Assembly (NCBI GenBank): GCA_945872615.1
Contig: CAMBZZ010000003.1
Location: 62,001 to 126,000, forward strand
Origin: an uncultured Clostridia bacterium
Lineage (GTDB): Bacteria; Bacillota; Clostridia; Christensenellales; UBA3700
DNA: 64,000 nucleotides
Direction of reading: 5' to 3'
Part shown: positions 47,011 through 56,452 of the stretch, one piece after another
Position numbering within the stretch: position 1 is the stretch's first letter
Layout: each line of letters starts with the position of its first letter
Notes under the pieces: model-generated
The model's database searches: none
What the model saw: the letters and a program-made list of their open reading frames with translations, nothing else
Told to the model about the DNA's origin: nothing
Position numbers and translations under genes: made by a program

Positions 47011-47663
47011 TTGCCGTACTTGGACACGAAGTAATCGAAGAGCAACTCGTCGCTGTAGGTGCTTTGTCCCGTTGCCTTGAGGGTTTGCTCTTTGATATAG
47101 TCGTAGCTGCTCTTCTCCATAATCCTAATTATTTCGAATGCTTCGTCCATATCCTTGCCTGCGCAGAAGACGCCGTGGTTAGCCATAAAGCAAGCGTTTC
47201 TACCCGTCATAGCTTCCACCGTTCCCTTTTTGAGGGTCTTAGTTCCCGGCAATCCGTATGCTCCCACTCTTGCGCTTCCGCCCACAAGTCTTTGCATTTC
47301 GTCGCTCATCACCGGGAGTTCGATTCTTGCCGAAGCGAGAATGGAGCAATATACGGGGTGCGAGTGAATGGTCGCGTTTATCTCCGGTCTTGCCATCATT
47401 ATTGCGGCGTGAATCTTTCTCTCGCTGGTAGGCTTTTTGCCGTCGCTCCATATCGAAGGGTCGGATATTTGCACCACGGGCATATCCTCGGGTTGCAGAG
47501 CGATGTAGTCCAAGCCCGTAGGGGTAACCAACATATGGTCTTCGTCCAATCTTACCGCAGTGTTGCCCCAAGTGCCTTGCACGAGGTTTTCTTTGAGCAA
47601 GTTTACTCCGCTGTCCTTGATAACTTGACGCAATCTTAGTTCTGTTTCTTTATCCCAAGCCAT
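47007..47663 (-). CDS. Class II aldolase/adducin family protein, active-site complete
   Basis: A 218-aa zinc-dependent aldolase or epimerase of the L-fuculose-1-phosphate aldolase / L-ribulose-5-phosphate 4-epimerase family. The zinc ligands are in TIHSHPVYCS near residue 95 and the third in ANHGVFCAGK near 150; the catalytic Glu lies in TSERKIHAAIM. ATG 47663 (MAWDKE) with AGAGGGGG before it is preferred to a start seven codons upstream. It follows a degenerate paralogue by 1 bp, within the operon of kinase and aminotransferase. Its substrate is unknown. Confidence 0.88.
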   Translation of the reverse strand: MAWDKETELRLRQVIKDSGVNLLKENLVQGTWGNTAVRLDEDHMLVTPTGLDYIALQPEDMPVVQISDPSIWSDGKKPTSERKIHAAIMMARPEINATIHSHPVYCSILASARIELPVMSDEMQRLVGGSARVGAYGLPGTKTLKKGTVEAMTGRNACFMANHGVFCAGKDMDEAFEIIRIMEKSSYDYIKEQTLKATGQSTYSDELLFDYFVSKYGK

Positions 47664-47664
47664 A

Positions 47665-48294
47665 TTATACTTCCCCCTCTGCACTCTTCAAATTCTCTTG
47701 ATTTTTCTTGCTATATTTTACCTTGTATACAAACCTCATCAGTCTTGCCTCCAAGCCGTTGATGATGACGTTTTTGCCGATAACAGCCGAAGACACGTAA
47801 CAGTGAGCCGCCTTGTCCAAGACGAGCACGCAGGTGTAAGCCTCGTCCATAGTTCTACCCGAAGTGAGACATCCGTCCTCTTTGATGAGGCAAGAGTTTC
47901 TACCCTTGAGGGTTTTGATAATGCTTGCGCTATCGTTTTTGCTGGTTTTGCAAGTAGATCCGACTATTTGTGCCATATCGTCAAGCACGGCAGGAATAGT
48001 TGCGCCCACCTTAGCAAGAGGGGCTATCCAAGCAGGATAACAATGGCAGATTGCGCCTATATCTTCTCTTGCGTTAAAGACGTCGGCAAAGAGCTTGTAC
48101 TCTCCCTCCGCCTTGTCCAATTCTACGACGTCGATGTCGCTATCGACAAGCGAGGCAAAGTCGGCTCCCGCCTTGGTAACGTACATTGCGCTGCCGCTTC
48201 TCATGGCAATCATATCCTTTATACCGCACACCTTTTCCTCGGCGAGTTTGTGCGCGTATTCTACCAAAGTAGCTACGATTTTTTCGTTTTTCAT
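47665..48294 (-). CDS. Degenerate class II aldolase-like protein
   Basis: A 209-aa paralogue of the next gene in which the zinc site is damaged. The His-x-His of the aldolase reads ICHCYPAWIA here, so the second His is Tyr, and the Asn-His-Gly motif reads LIKEDGCLTSGRTMDEA, so the third His is Asp. The fold-defining parts are kept (GRNSC, SGRTMDEAY). It is therefore probably a non-catalytic partner of the active aldolase, or binds a different ligand. It overlaps the kinase gene by 4 bp, with GGAGGAG before the ATG. Confidence 0.82.
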   Translation of the reverse strand: MKNEKIVATLVEYAHKLAEEKVCGIKDMIAMRSGSAMYVTKAGADFASLVDSDIDVVELDKAEGEYKLFADVFNAREDIGAICHCYPAWIAPLAKVGATIPAVLDDMAQIVGSTCKTSKNDSASIIKTLKGRNSCLIKEDGCLTSGRTMDEAYTCVLVLDKAAHCYVSSAVIGKNVIINGLEARLMRFVYKVKYSKKNQENLKSAEGEV

Positions 48295-49826
48295 TCTTCT
48301 CCTCCTTCAAATCTTCTGCTGTTGGCTTTTTTGTAAGCCTTCCTAAGACTGTAATATACGTCCTTATAGCTTTGGAACAGCTCGTTGTAGATATGTTGAT
48401 TTTGAGCGTTAGGTCGATAAGTCTTAGTCTCTTTGACGAAGTTCTTTGCGTCGGCAAATGATGCTATCTCGCCAAGTCCTATCAAAGCAACGATAGCCAC
48501 GCCCAATGCGCCCGCGTTACGAGGGTTGTCCACTATGGCAAACTCAACGCCCGTCACGTCGGCAATGATTTGCATCCAAGCGTCGTCCAACGCGCCGCCA
48601 CCGATAATTCTAAACTTTCTACAGCTGAGCTTGTAATCTTTCTTAAAGTTTTCGAGTATCCATCTGAGGTTGTATGCAATACCTTCGTAGACGGCTCTCA
48701 TAAGGTGTTCTCTGGTATGCTCGGGCGTGATGTTGAATAGCGTTGCTCTAGTCGTCGTCGAGCTGACGGGACATCTTTCGCCAAGCATCCAAGGAGTGCA
48801 AATGAGGTGGTCGGATCCCGGTGGAATAGACTCTATCACCTTGTCCATATAGGCGTAGATTCCGTCTCCTAGCTGCTTTTGTTCGCTGCTAAAGAATTGG
48901 TCGCACAGCCATTGGATATTGCTACCCGCCGCCTCGGTGATACCTACCACGAGGTTCATCTCGGGGTCTGCCGACTGAATTGCAGCGGCGCCGTTCTTAA
49001 ATTTAGTATGAGTTTTGCTCGTTGCTCCTACCCAAGCCGAAGTACCGAGGTAGATATGTATGTCGCCGTCGCCGTTCATACCGCTACCGATTGCAGCCGA
49101 CTGAGTGTCGTCGCAGCCGCCGAATACGCAAGTGCCTTCTCTCAGTCCCATTGCCTTTGCTGCCTCGGCAGTCAAGCCGTTACCTATCTTGTCGGTACTC
49201 TTGACTAGCGGAGGAAGTTTGCTCATGTCTAGTCCCGTCAAGGACAAAACGCTCAGCCAATCCTTCTTTTTGAGGTCAAAACCGTAACTCGACGCACCCG
49301 TCAGTTCCGCCACCATTTCGCCCGTGCATTTATATTTCATAAATCCGTTGACGTCCAAGAAGTACTTGGTGTGGTTGTACACGTCGGGTCTTTCTTCTTT
49401 GAGCCAAATAAGCTTGGCGATGACGTCCTTACCCATGATAGGCGTGCCCGCCACCAAGGTAAAGATAGCCTTACCGCCCAATTTTTTCATTATCGAATCG
49501 GCTTGTTTTTGTGCTCTGCCGTCCACCCAAGTGATGTTCGGGTGCAACACGTTGCCCCTATCGTCAACGGGGATAATGCCCATTGCTTGAGTGCTAAAAA
49601 CTACGCCCTCGACGTCATCGGGGTTGATTTCGTGCTCTTGCATTATCAGTCTGGAGGCTTCGCAAGCAGCGTTCCAATAATCCATCGGGTCTTGCTCGAC
49701 GAATCCGGGAGACGGATAATAGGTAGGATACGGTATGGCTTTGGTGCCGATTATTTTACCCTCGAAACTCACCAATACAGCCTTGTCCGAACTTGTGCCT
49801 AAGTCGTGCGCCATTATGTATTTCAT
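48291..49826 (-). CDS. FGGY family carbohydrate kinase
   Basis: A 511-aa sugar kinase of the xylulokinase/FGGY family that phosphorylates a sugar or polyol. It opens with YIMAHDLGTSSDKAVLV (phosphate loop), has WVDGRAQKQAD near residue 100, the catalytic Asp in FGGCDDTQSAAIGSG near 245, and the second ATP-binding motif IIGGGALDDAWMQIIADV near 415. ATG 49826 follows an AGAGG site. It lies between an aminotransferase and two aldolase-like proteins, so its product probably feeds the aldolase. Confidence 0.9.
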   Translation of the reverse strand: MKYIMAHDLGTSSDKAVLVSFEGKIIGTKAIPYPTYYPSPGFVEQDPMDYWNAACEASRLIMQEHEINPDDVEGVVFSTQAMGIIPVDDRGNVLHPNITWVDGRAQKQADSIMKKLGGKAIFTLVAGTPIMGKDVIAKLIWLKEERPDVYNHTKYFLDVNGFMKYKCTGEMVAELTGASSYGFDLKKKDWLSVLSLTGLDMSKLPPLVKSTDKIGNGLTAEAAKAMGLREGTCVFGGCDDTQSAAIGSGMNGDGDIHIYLGTSAWVGATSKTHTKFKNGAAAIQSADPEMNLVVGITEAAGSNIQWLCDQFFSSEQKQLGDGIYAYMDKVIESIPPGSDHLICTPWMLGERCPVSSTTTRATLFNITPEHTREHLMRAVYEGIAYNLRWILENFKKDYKLSCRKFRIIGGGALDDAWMQIIADVTGVEFAIVDNPRNAGALGVAIVALIGLGEIASFADAKNFVKETKTYRPNAQNQHIYNELFQSYKDVYYSLRKAYKKANSRRFEGGEE

Positions 49827-49889
49827 AGTTTTACCTCTTTTCAAGACAAAAGGGCTGTCTGTCTTCACAAACAACCCTCTATATCGTTA

Positions 49890-51476
49890 CTAGTTCTTTT
49901 TAGCTGCGGCTTTGCTAGCTTCTTTTTCTGCTCTGTACTCTGCCACTTGCTCTTCGATAGGTTGTGTACGAACCTTAACCAACTTAAATACGTCTTCGAA
50001 TCTATTGAGTGCTTCGTCGATGATTTCGTCGGTGTCAGCCATAGAGGTGTAGAGTCTGGAGCCTGCAAGAGTAACGATACCCTTGGACATATAAGCTGCG
50101 CCCATGTGTTCCATAGCCACTTTTCTTACCATGATGCTGTCCTTCTTCTTCAATACCTTGACGAGGTTGAGGATATTCATAGACGAGAAGTCGTAACTCA
50201 TTGCGCCCGTGCACTCGAGGTGAACGATAGAGCCTTGGTTGTAAGCAACGTATGGGAGGTCGTAAGCTTCAATCAATCTTACGAGACCGTCGGTAAGTCT
50301 GTTACCCGCAAGACCTGCTTTGACGCAAGCGTTGTTCTTAGCAATCTCTTTGATAGCAACGTAACCTGCCATAGCAGAGAGTGGGTTAGCCGCCAAAGTA
50401 CCGCCGACGTAAGCCTTCTTAGCGCCACCTGCAACGCCTGCCGCCATAAGATTTACGAGGTCTCTTCTACCGCCTACGCCGCCTGCCGCAGGATAACCGC
50501 CGGCAACGATTTTACCGAAGATAGTGAGGTCAGGCTTAACTCCGAACAAGCCTTGCGCACCGCCCAAGCCTACGCGGAAGCCGGTAACTACTTCGTCGAA
50601 GATAAACAAGCAACCGTACTTGTCGCACAATGCTCTTACGCCCGCATTGTAGTCCCAATCTACAGGTCTGGTACCCGACTCAGGTCCTACAGGCTCTACG
50701 ATAACGGCAGCCGTACCGCCACGCATCTTGTTGAGCTTGAGATAGGTCTCGAGCATATTGAGGTCGTTAGGTCTAACCTCGTCGATTACGCTAAAGATAT
50801 TGTTAGGGATACCGTGCGACTCGAGGAATTGTCTCGTTCCCGGTACCTTAAGTCCGTAAACCATTTGGTCGGACCAACCGTGATATGCGCCGCCTACCTT
50901 GATAATTCTCTTTTTCTTGGTAGCGCATCTTGCTATACGGATAGCAGCCATAACGGATTCGGTACCGCTGCCGAGCATACGGAATTTTTCTACGTTAGGC
51001 ATATTTTTGTTGATTTCTTTTGCAATGAGGAGTTCCGCTTCGTGGAAAAGACCGGTAACGGGACCGCACTCTTCGATGAGTTTGATAGCCTCCTCTCTAA
51101 CTGCAGGATAGTTGCTACCCAAGATGGTAGGACCGCCCGCTTGCAAAAAGTCTATGTATTTGTTGCCGTCAATGTCTTCGAGGTATGCGCCCTCTGCTTT
51201 GGTCATACACATTGGGAACGGCTTGTTGAATGCAAGGTTGTGTTGCACGCCGCCGGGGATATACTCTTTAGCTTCGGCGGTGATAGCCTTGGACTTAGAG
51301 CACTTTTTGTCGTAATATTCGGTGCAAATCTCTTGATAGGTATCTTTTGGAATGCTGTAGATATTCTTATCGGTCAATTCCTTGAGACTTGCGTTGATTT
51401 CTTGTGCGTTAGGCCAACGGGTAACGCCGTATCCGGCTTCTTGTTTGCCTTTGAGTTCGGTATATGTTACTTTCAT
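49890..51476 (-). CDS. PLP-dependent class III aminotransferase (glutamate-1-semialdehyde mutase-like)
   Basis: A 528-aa fold-type I PLP enzyme. Visible motifs are MLGSGTESVMAAIRIAR (phosphate binding), GGAYHGWSDQMV, FIFDEVVTGFRVGLGG with the cofactor Asp, and the PLP Lys in IFGKIVAGGYPAAG. It resembles glutamate-1-semialdehyde aminomutase and beta-amino acid transaminases but is about 100 residues longer, with an extended N-terminus and a charged C-terminal tail. No haem genes lie nearby; the downstream kinase and aldolases suggest an amino-sugar or amino-alcohol pathway. AGGAGG precedes the ATG. Confidence 0.88.
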   Translation of the reverse strand: MKVTYTELKGKQEAGYGVTRWPNAQEINASLKELTDKNIYSIPKDTYQEICTEYYDKKCSKSKAITAEAKEYIPGGVQHNLAFNKPFPMCMTKAEGAYLEDIDGNKYIDFLQAGGPTILGSNYPAVREEAIKLIEECGPVTGLFHEAELLIAKEINKNMPNVEKFRMLGSGTESVMAAIRIARCATKKKRIIKVGGAYHGWSDQMVYGLKVPGTRQFLESHGIPNNIFSVIDEVRPNDLNMLETYLKLNKMRGGTAAVIVEPVGPESGTRPVDWDYNAGVRALCDKYGCLFIFDEVVTGFRVGLGGAQGLFGVKPDLTIFGKIVAGGYPAAGGVGGRRDLVNLMAAGVAGGAKKAYVGGTLAANPLSAMAGYVAIKEIAKNNACVKAGLAGNRLTDGLVRLIEAYDLPYVAYNQGSIVHLECTGAMSYDFSSMNILNLVKVLKKKDSIMVRKVAMEHMGAAYMSKGIVTLAGSRLYTSMADTDEIIDEALNRFEDVFKLVKVRTQPIEEQVAEYRAEKEASKAAAKKN

Positions 51477-51512
51477 AATTACCTCCTGCGTAACAAAATT
51501 ACTAATAATAAA

Positions 51513-51541
51513 ATTTTAGCATATTTTGCGCGTGTAGTCAA
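51513..51541 (-). promoter_or_regulatory. Promoter of the aminotransferase-to-sigH unit
   Basis: Minus-strand TTGACT (51536-51541), 17-bp spacer, TAAAAT (51513-51518). Confidence 0.75.
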
Positions 51542-51593
51542 TAAGCATTTTTATAATAATAATTATTTTTAGTTACAAATTATTGCAATGCGC

Positions 51594-51622
51594 TTGAATA
51601 TTACTATTTCTTTTGTTATAAT
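51594..51622 (+). promoter_or_regulatory. M28 peptidase promoter
   Basis: TTGAAT (51594-51599), 17-bp spacer, TATAAT (51617-51622), then AGGAGA before ATG 51645. Confidence 0.8.
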
Positions 51623-51644
51623 TTAGATATTCTAGGAGAAATTT

Positions 51645-52919
51645 ATGGACAGACAAGAGACAATCAAGCAAAAAGGCAAGTACGTCTACGATCTTATCAA
51701 AGAAGTCGTCGACACGACCGGTGCAAGACTTCCCGCTTCCAAAGAAGAAGAGTTGGGTTGCCAAATGGTCGAACAACAAATGAAGCGAGAGCTCGGTGCA
51801 AAGGAAGTCGTAACTCAAGCCTTCACCCACGCACCTCGCGCGTCTATCGGCGCCATTCCGCTACTCGGCATTGGCGGAGGCATACAGTTCGCTCTGTTCT
51901 ATCTATCGCCTATCGCCGCTTTGATATGGGGCTTGTTGCTGTTTACGGCTGCTTGCTTGCAAATCTTTTCTTACAGCGGCGCGCTTGACAAACTTTTCCC
52001 TCAAGGCACTTCTCACAACGTCTATTCGGTTTTCGAGCCTAAAGGCGAAGCCAAATACACCGTGATGATGTCGGGACACATCGACAGTTGTTGGAACTGG
52101 AACTTGTCTCTCAAAAATCCAAAGACTATGATACTCAAGACGGTATGCGGAGTAGTGGCTATCGTGACGATGATTATATCTTCGTTTATTCTCGTACTCA
52201 GAGGAGCGTATAGCTTTACTTATATGGCGCAATTCTCTACTGCAGTCGGCGGACTTAGCGGGCTCCAAATATTCGACCTCATACTTTATATGTTGCCATT
52301 CTTCTGCTTGCCCGGTTGCTATTGGCTCTCCGACTTCCTCACCACCACCGTCGGTGCTCCCGGCGCAATGGACAATATGAGCGGAATCGAGATTGGACTT
52401 GCCACCGTCAAATATATGCAAGAAAATCCCGACCAATGGCCTGAAAATTGCCGTTTCGTACTTGCAGCACTCGGCGCTGAAGAATCGGGGCTCAAAGGCT
52501 CTTCGGCTTTTTGCCGTGACAACAAGGGCAAGCTCCAATGGCTCGACGACAACTTCTACAATATCAACCTCGATTCCTTTAGAGACGACGACCACTTCTG
52601 CGCAGTCAAAGGCGACGTATGGCTCCTCAGCCACTTCGACAAGGACCTAATCGATATGTCTATCGAGGCTATGAAAGAAGCGGGTCTTAGCCCCAAGATA
52701 GTCTCCAACCCCGTGGGTGGTTGCGACTCTACGCCTTTTGCAAGAGCAGGCTACAAGACCGTTACCCTCAACGCCCAAAACCCTACCGCTACCGACTACT
52801 ATCACACCATCAAAGATACGGTGGACGGACTGAGTATGTTCTCTCTCGAGAAGGGTTTCGAGACAATGCTCAACCTCATTCCTAAGATTGACGCATACCA
52901 AAAAAACAGACAAAAATAA
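51645..52919 (+). CDS. M28 family zinc peptidase with membrane segments
   Basis: A 424-aa aminopeptidase-type protein. The di-zinc ligands of M28 are visible: His in MMSGHIDSCW near residue 147, Asp in GAMDNMSG near 245, the Glu pair in LGAEESGLKG near 283, Asp in NINLDSF near 307 and His in TDYYHTIKDT near 385. Hydrophobic segments at about 66-112 and 160-230 interrupt the domain and suggest membrane association. It is a monocistronic unit between its own promoter and a strong terminator. Substrates are unknown. Confidence 0.85.
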   Translation: MDRQETIKQKGKYVYDLIKEVVDTTGARLPASKEEELGCQMVEQQMKRELGAKEVVTQAFTHAPRASIGAIPLLGIGGGIQFALFYLSPIAALIWGLLLFTAACLQIFSYSGALDKLFPQGTSHNVYSVFEPKGEAKYTVMMSGHIDSCWNWNLSLKNPKTMILKTVCGVVAIVTMIISSFILVLRGAYSFTYMAQFSTAVGGLSGLQIFDLILYMLPFFCLPGCYWLSDFLTTTVGAPGAMDNMSGIEIGLATVKYMQENPDQWPENCRFVLAALGAEESGLKGSSAFCRDNKGKLQWLDDNFYNINLDSFRDDDHFCAVKGDVWLLSHFDKDLIDMSIEAMKEAGLSPKIVSNPVGGCDSTPFARAGYKTVTLNAQNPTATDYYHTIKDTVDGLSMFSLEKGFETMLNLIPKIDAYQKNRQK

Positions 52920-52944
52920 TCCAAATTACATATCAAAAAATACC

Positions 52945-52975
52945 AAAGCGTGACTTATGCGGTCACGCTTTTTGT
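52945..52975 (+). terminator. M28 peptidase terminator
   Basis: 10-bp stem AAAGCGTGAC / GTCACGCTTT with a 7-nt loop and T run. Confidence 0.85.
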
Positions 52976-53110
52976 TAGTCTAAATATTCAATTTTTCAAA
53001 AATTCGTCTTGACAATCAATATCGCCCTGCAGGTTACCGTTGCCTATGCGCGCAAGATTTTCATTGCTACCGCGCGGCAACTTTTGACCGTCGACTTTTG
53101 CTTTTTTGCG

Positions 53111-53788
53111 TCATTGCCTATCTTTTATTTCTACGATTTTGCCGTCTTTCATCTCAACGGTTATGTCGGCTTGCCGAGCTTCTTCCAAGTTGTGCGTCAC
53201 CATAATCACCGTCTTACCCTCGTCTGCCAATCGGCGCAAGATAGCCACCACCTCGGAGCTATTGTCGCTGTCGAGATTACCCGTCGGCTCGTCGGCAAGG
53301 ATAATGCTCGCGTCCGCCACCAAAGCCCTCGCTATAGCAACTCTCTGCTTTTGTCCGCCGGATAGATTTTTCGTAGGCTCGTTGGTCTTGCTTTCCAATC
53401 CCAAAGCCGAGATTCTATCTTGGGCTAGTCGGCTTATTTCTTGAGCTTTTTTGCCCGCAATAATCAGCGGAACGCTGACGTTGTCAATCACGCTGAGTTC
53501 GGGCTCGAGATAAAAGTCCTGAAAGACGTACCCTATAGTCTTGTTGCGGTAGTATGCCAGTTCGCTTTCTTTTTTTGCATACAAGTCCACGCCGTCAATA
53601 ATAACGCTTCCGCTCGTGGGTTTTTCTAGTCCGCCTATCAAGTTGAGCAAGGTAGATTTACCGCAGCCCGACTTGCCGACTATCGATATAAATTTCCCTT
53701 GCGGCAACTCACACGACACGTTGTCGAGAGCCACGACTTTGTTACTTTCTTTTCCGAATTCTTTAGTCAAATCTTTTAGTACAATCAC
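53111..53788 (-). CDS. ABC transporter ATP-binding protein (MacB/LolD type)
   Basis: A 225-aa ABC ATPase with Walker A VGKSGCGKSTLLNLIGG at about 35-51, the Q-loop region, the signature LSGGQKQRVAIARALV near 140, and Walker B IILADEPTGNLDSDN. This is the subfamily that works with FtsX-like permeases in export of peptides, lipids or in resistance and cell-wall regulation. It follows its two permease genes by 1 bp, so all three form one transporter. The C-terminus is standard. Confidence 0.93.
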   Translation of the reverse strand: MIVLKDLTKEFGKESNKVVALDNVSCELPQGKFISIVGKSGCGKSTLLNLIGGLEKPTSGSVIIDGVDLYAKKESELAYYRNKTIGYVFQDFYLEPELSVIDNVSVPLIIAGKKAQEISRLAQDRISALGLESKTNEPTKNLSGGQKQRVAIARALVADASIILADEPTGNLDSDNSSEVVAILRRLADEGKTVIMVTHNLEEARQADITVEMKDGKIVEIKDRQ

Positions 53789-53789
53789 G

Positions 53790-55187
53790 TTATTCTCCTC
53801 TCAGCGTTTCTATTATTTCTTTTTTTGACACGCTTTTCACCGAAGCGTAGCCAATGAATATGGCGGTGGCGAAAATCAAAGCTACCATAGCTATTATCGG
53901 CACGATTATACTCAGCCAAGATATGCTTATCGCAGTCATTGCGCCGGGCACGCCGAGTTTCATAACGGCATTGACGGCATATTTTATTCCCACGCATACT
54001 CCAAAGCCTATCGTTGCAAAGATAGCGCTTGCCTTGGCGCAGATAATGATTGCTTGCACCATATAAATCTTGGGTAGGTCTTGCTTTTGAGCGCCCATTG
54101 CCCGAAGCATCATCATATACTTCTTGCGTTTTTCTACGTCAAACCTCACGTTGAGGAAGTAATACGCAATAGTTACGATAAGCAACACGATACCCGTGAG
54201 CATAAGCATAAACCCAAGCGATTGTGCTATCTTATATAGCAATCTATAACCGCTAAAGGCGGCGGATTCACCTACGTGCTCGTCGGCAATTCCCTCTTTC
54301 GTCAGCAGCAAGTCCCTATAACTATCGGCTTCTACGTAGACTGAGGTGTTTCTAAAATGGCTCTTGCCTATATCGAGCATCATATATCGTTGCTCTTGGT
54401 TAAGCGATACCTTGTCGGCGATATTAGCGTATCCTTCACTACCGCCGACCAATCTCAACACGGGCTCGTCGTTCCTATACACGTTGGTGTCCACGACAAA
54501 AAACCAACTCCTCATAGGGTGCTCCGTCTCTTTCTTAAACTCGTTATAAAATCGGCTTTTTATTACGCCCACCACCCTATATTTATAACAAACGTATCCG
54601 TCTACTTCTTGTTGCCTACTATTGGCGTAGATACTTACCTCTTTACCGTAGACGTCGTGCGCGCTCAGCCCGAGCTTATCCAACAAGGCTTGCGAAAGTA
54701 TAATCTGTCCTCTACCGTCTCCGCTAAAAGCCTCGTCGCATCCTTCCACAAAAAGTCCGCCTGCCTTGTCAAAGTTTTTCGGCAACAAAATATTGCTTTT
54801 TTCTGCGTCCAATATCGCTATATTCGACGTCTCACCCGCAAGCGAAAACTCCCTGTCTTCCACTATCATATTGACTTCAACCGACAAAAACTCGTCTGTC
54901 AACGTATATTCTTCATATACTATTCTCCTATCTGCTCTCTCGTACCCCGCAAGCCTACTCGCGCCCTTTTCGTTTTGACGATAATCTTCAAAACTAGCGC
55001 TAAGATAGAGTAAATACGGCGCTTTGTTTAGTTCGGCGTTCATAGAAACGCTCACGCCCATCAGTAGGACGAATACGGGAATGATAATTATCATACTCAC
55101 CGCCATCATAGCTATTATCGTTTTGGTGCTCTTTTTGTTGGCTTTGAGCCCTTGTTTTGCTAGGGCAAATATAGAATTTCTATTCAT
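53790..55187 (-). CDS. FtsX-like ABC permease 1
   Basis: A 465-aa permease with one N-terminal membrane helix (about 21-47), a large extracytoplasmic domain (about 50-330) and three C-terminal helices, the standard MacB/FtsX layout. The cytoplasmic coupling segment FDVEKRKKYMMMLRAMGAQKQDL and the terminal SVSKKEIIETLRGE are typical. It overlaps the other permease gene by 4 bp, forming a heterodimeric exporter with the ATPase downstream. Substrate unknown. Confidence 0.9.
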   Translation of the reverse strand: MNRNSIFALAKQGLKANKKSTKTIIAMMAVSMIIIIPVFVLLMGVSVSMNAELNKAPYLLYLSASFEDYRQNEKGASRLAGYERADRRIVYEEYTLTDEFLSVEVNMIVEDREFSLAGETSNIAILDAEKSNILLPKNFDKAGGLFVEGCDEAFSGDGRGQIILSQALLDKLGLSAHDVYGKEVSIYANSRQQEVDGYVCYKYRVVGVIKSRFYNEFKKETEHPMRSWFFVVDTNVYRNDEPVLRLVGGSEGYANIADKVSLNQEQRYMMLDIGKSHFRNTSVYVEADSYRDLLLTKEGIADEHVGESAAFSGYRLLYKIAQSLGFMLMLTGIVLLIVTIAYYFLNVRFDVEKRKKYMMMLRAMGAQKQDLPKIYMVQAIIICAKASAIFATIGFGVCVGIKYAVNAVMKLGVPGAMTAISISWLSIIVPIIAMVALIFATAIFIGYASVKSVSKKEIIETLRGE

Positions 55188-56407
55188 ACCTCACCCCTTA
55201 TCAATATCGTAGCGTCAACTCGGTTTATCCTACTAGACGCTCTCCAAGCTACCAACGCGCATACTATCTCCATAACGACTAAGGCAACGAGAGCAAATAG
55301 CGCGTTGAAACCTAAGATAAACTTGTCGGAAGTAAAATATACCACGTCAAACAAAGCCGTCAAAACGTCTAGCATACAAAAGTGCAATACCGTGGCGGAT
55401 ACGACGGTGGCTATTATCGTACCGACCACGACGTACACCGACCACACCGCCATATAATAACACCAAATATTTTTGGCTCTCAGCCCCATAGCCTTGAGCA
55501 AGCCCCAACTTCTACGATTAGCCAAAAAGTTGAGCTTGATAGAATTGACCATGCCCGCAAGGTTGAGCATCATTCCTATCGCTATCAAAAAGGAATATAT
55601 TCCGTCCACGCCCAAGCGGAACTTGTGTAGCGAGTCGTAAGAGGAAACGGCGTCCGAGCCCATCACCAAAGGATTGTCGTCTATCTTGCCGTATTCTATA
55701 GTGCACTCTTCGAGTAGCTCCGACAATTTCTTCACCTCGGATATATCTTCAAATCCGTCGGGCTTGACAATATTTATTCGAGCAATATTGTCAAAGTTGC
55801 GATAGTCGACGTAACTATTCCTACCTTTGACTATTCCTTTGACGAGATACGTCTTGCCGTTTACGTCTATACTGTCCCCTACGGCAAAGTCTTCCCCCGC
55901 ATTTTCCGCCAGCCATATATAGTCCTTACCGTCGGCTTCCTCGTCCAACTCTTCGCCCGCTATCGTCTCAAAGCCGATAAGGAATGTCTCGGAATAGGTA
56001 CTTGGCATACCGTACGCGCAGTAGGCTTTTAGCCCCGCGTATTTGCCTTCTCCCCACGAGTGCCCCACGTATCCCGTCGAAAAGTCGTATTCGAGGTTGT
56101 CGTACTCTTGATGCAACCTATTGACTACACTCTCCGTCTGTTGCGCCGTCAAATAAAACGCCATAGGTTTATTTTTCGGTATTCCGTCCCTTACTCTTAT
56201 CTTTTCCTCGTCGGGATATATCCAAATCTCTGCGCCGTTTTTGGACTGTTTCAAGACTATATCGTCGGCGTTGACGCCCGTATAATAGCCCAAGTTGCCA
56301 AGGATAATAATCATCGTGCACACAAGACCAACGCAACACACGATGACCGCCATCTGCACCACGTCTTTTTTGAAGTTTCTTTTTAGTAACCAAGCCGTTA
56401 TTCCCAT
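55184..56407 (-). CDS. FtsX-like ABC permease 2
   Basis: A 407-aa permease with the same layout as its partner: a first helix at about 16-38, an outer domain to about 270, and three helices at the end. The coupling segment FLANRRSWGLLKAMGLRAKNIW and the end RVDATILIRGE match the FtsX family. It begins 45 bp after the AT-rich exported protein gene and is in line with the third XRE regulator. The ATG is preceded only by AT-rich sequence with no clear ribosome site. Confidence 0.9.
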   Translation of the reverse strand: MGITAWLLKRNFKKDVVQMAVIVCCVGLVCTMIIILGNLGYYTGVNADDIVLKQSKNGAEIWIYPDEEKIRVRDGIPKNKPMAFYLTAQQTESVVNRLHQEYDNLEYDFSTGYVGHSWGEGKYAGLKAYCAYGMPSTYSETFLIGFETIAGEELDEEADGKDYIWLAENAGEDFAVGDSIDVNGKTYLVKGIVKGRNSYVDYRNFDNIARINIVKPDGFEDISEVKKLSELLEECTIEYGKIDDNPLVMGSDAVSSYDSLHKFRLGVDGIYSFLIAIGMMLNLAGMVNSIKLNFLANRRSWGLLKAMGLRAKNIWCYYMAVWSVYVVVGTIIATVVSATVLHFCMLDVLTALFDVVYFTSDKFILGFNALFALVALVVMEIVCALVAWRASSRINRVDATILIRGEV

Positions 56408-56452
56408 TTATCACCAAAATAAAAAAAATTTGTGGCATTAACAAAATTATTA

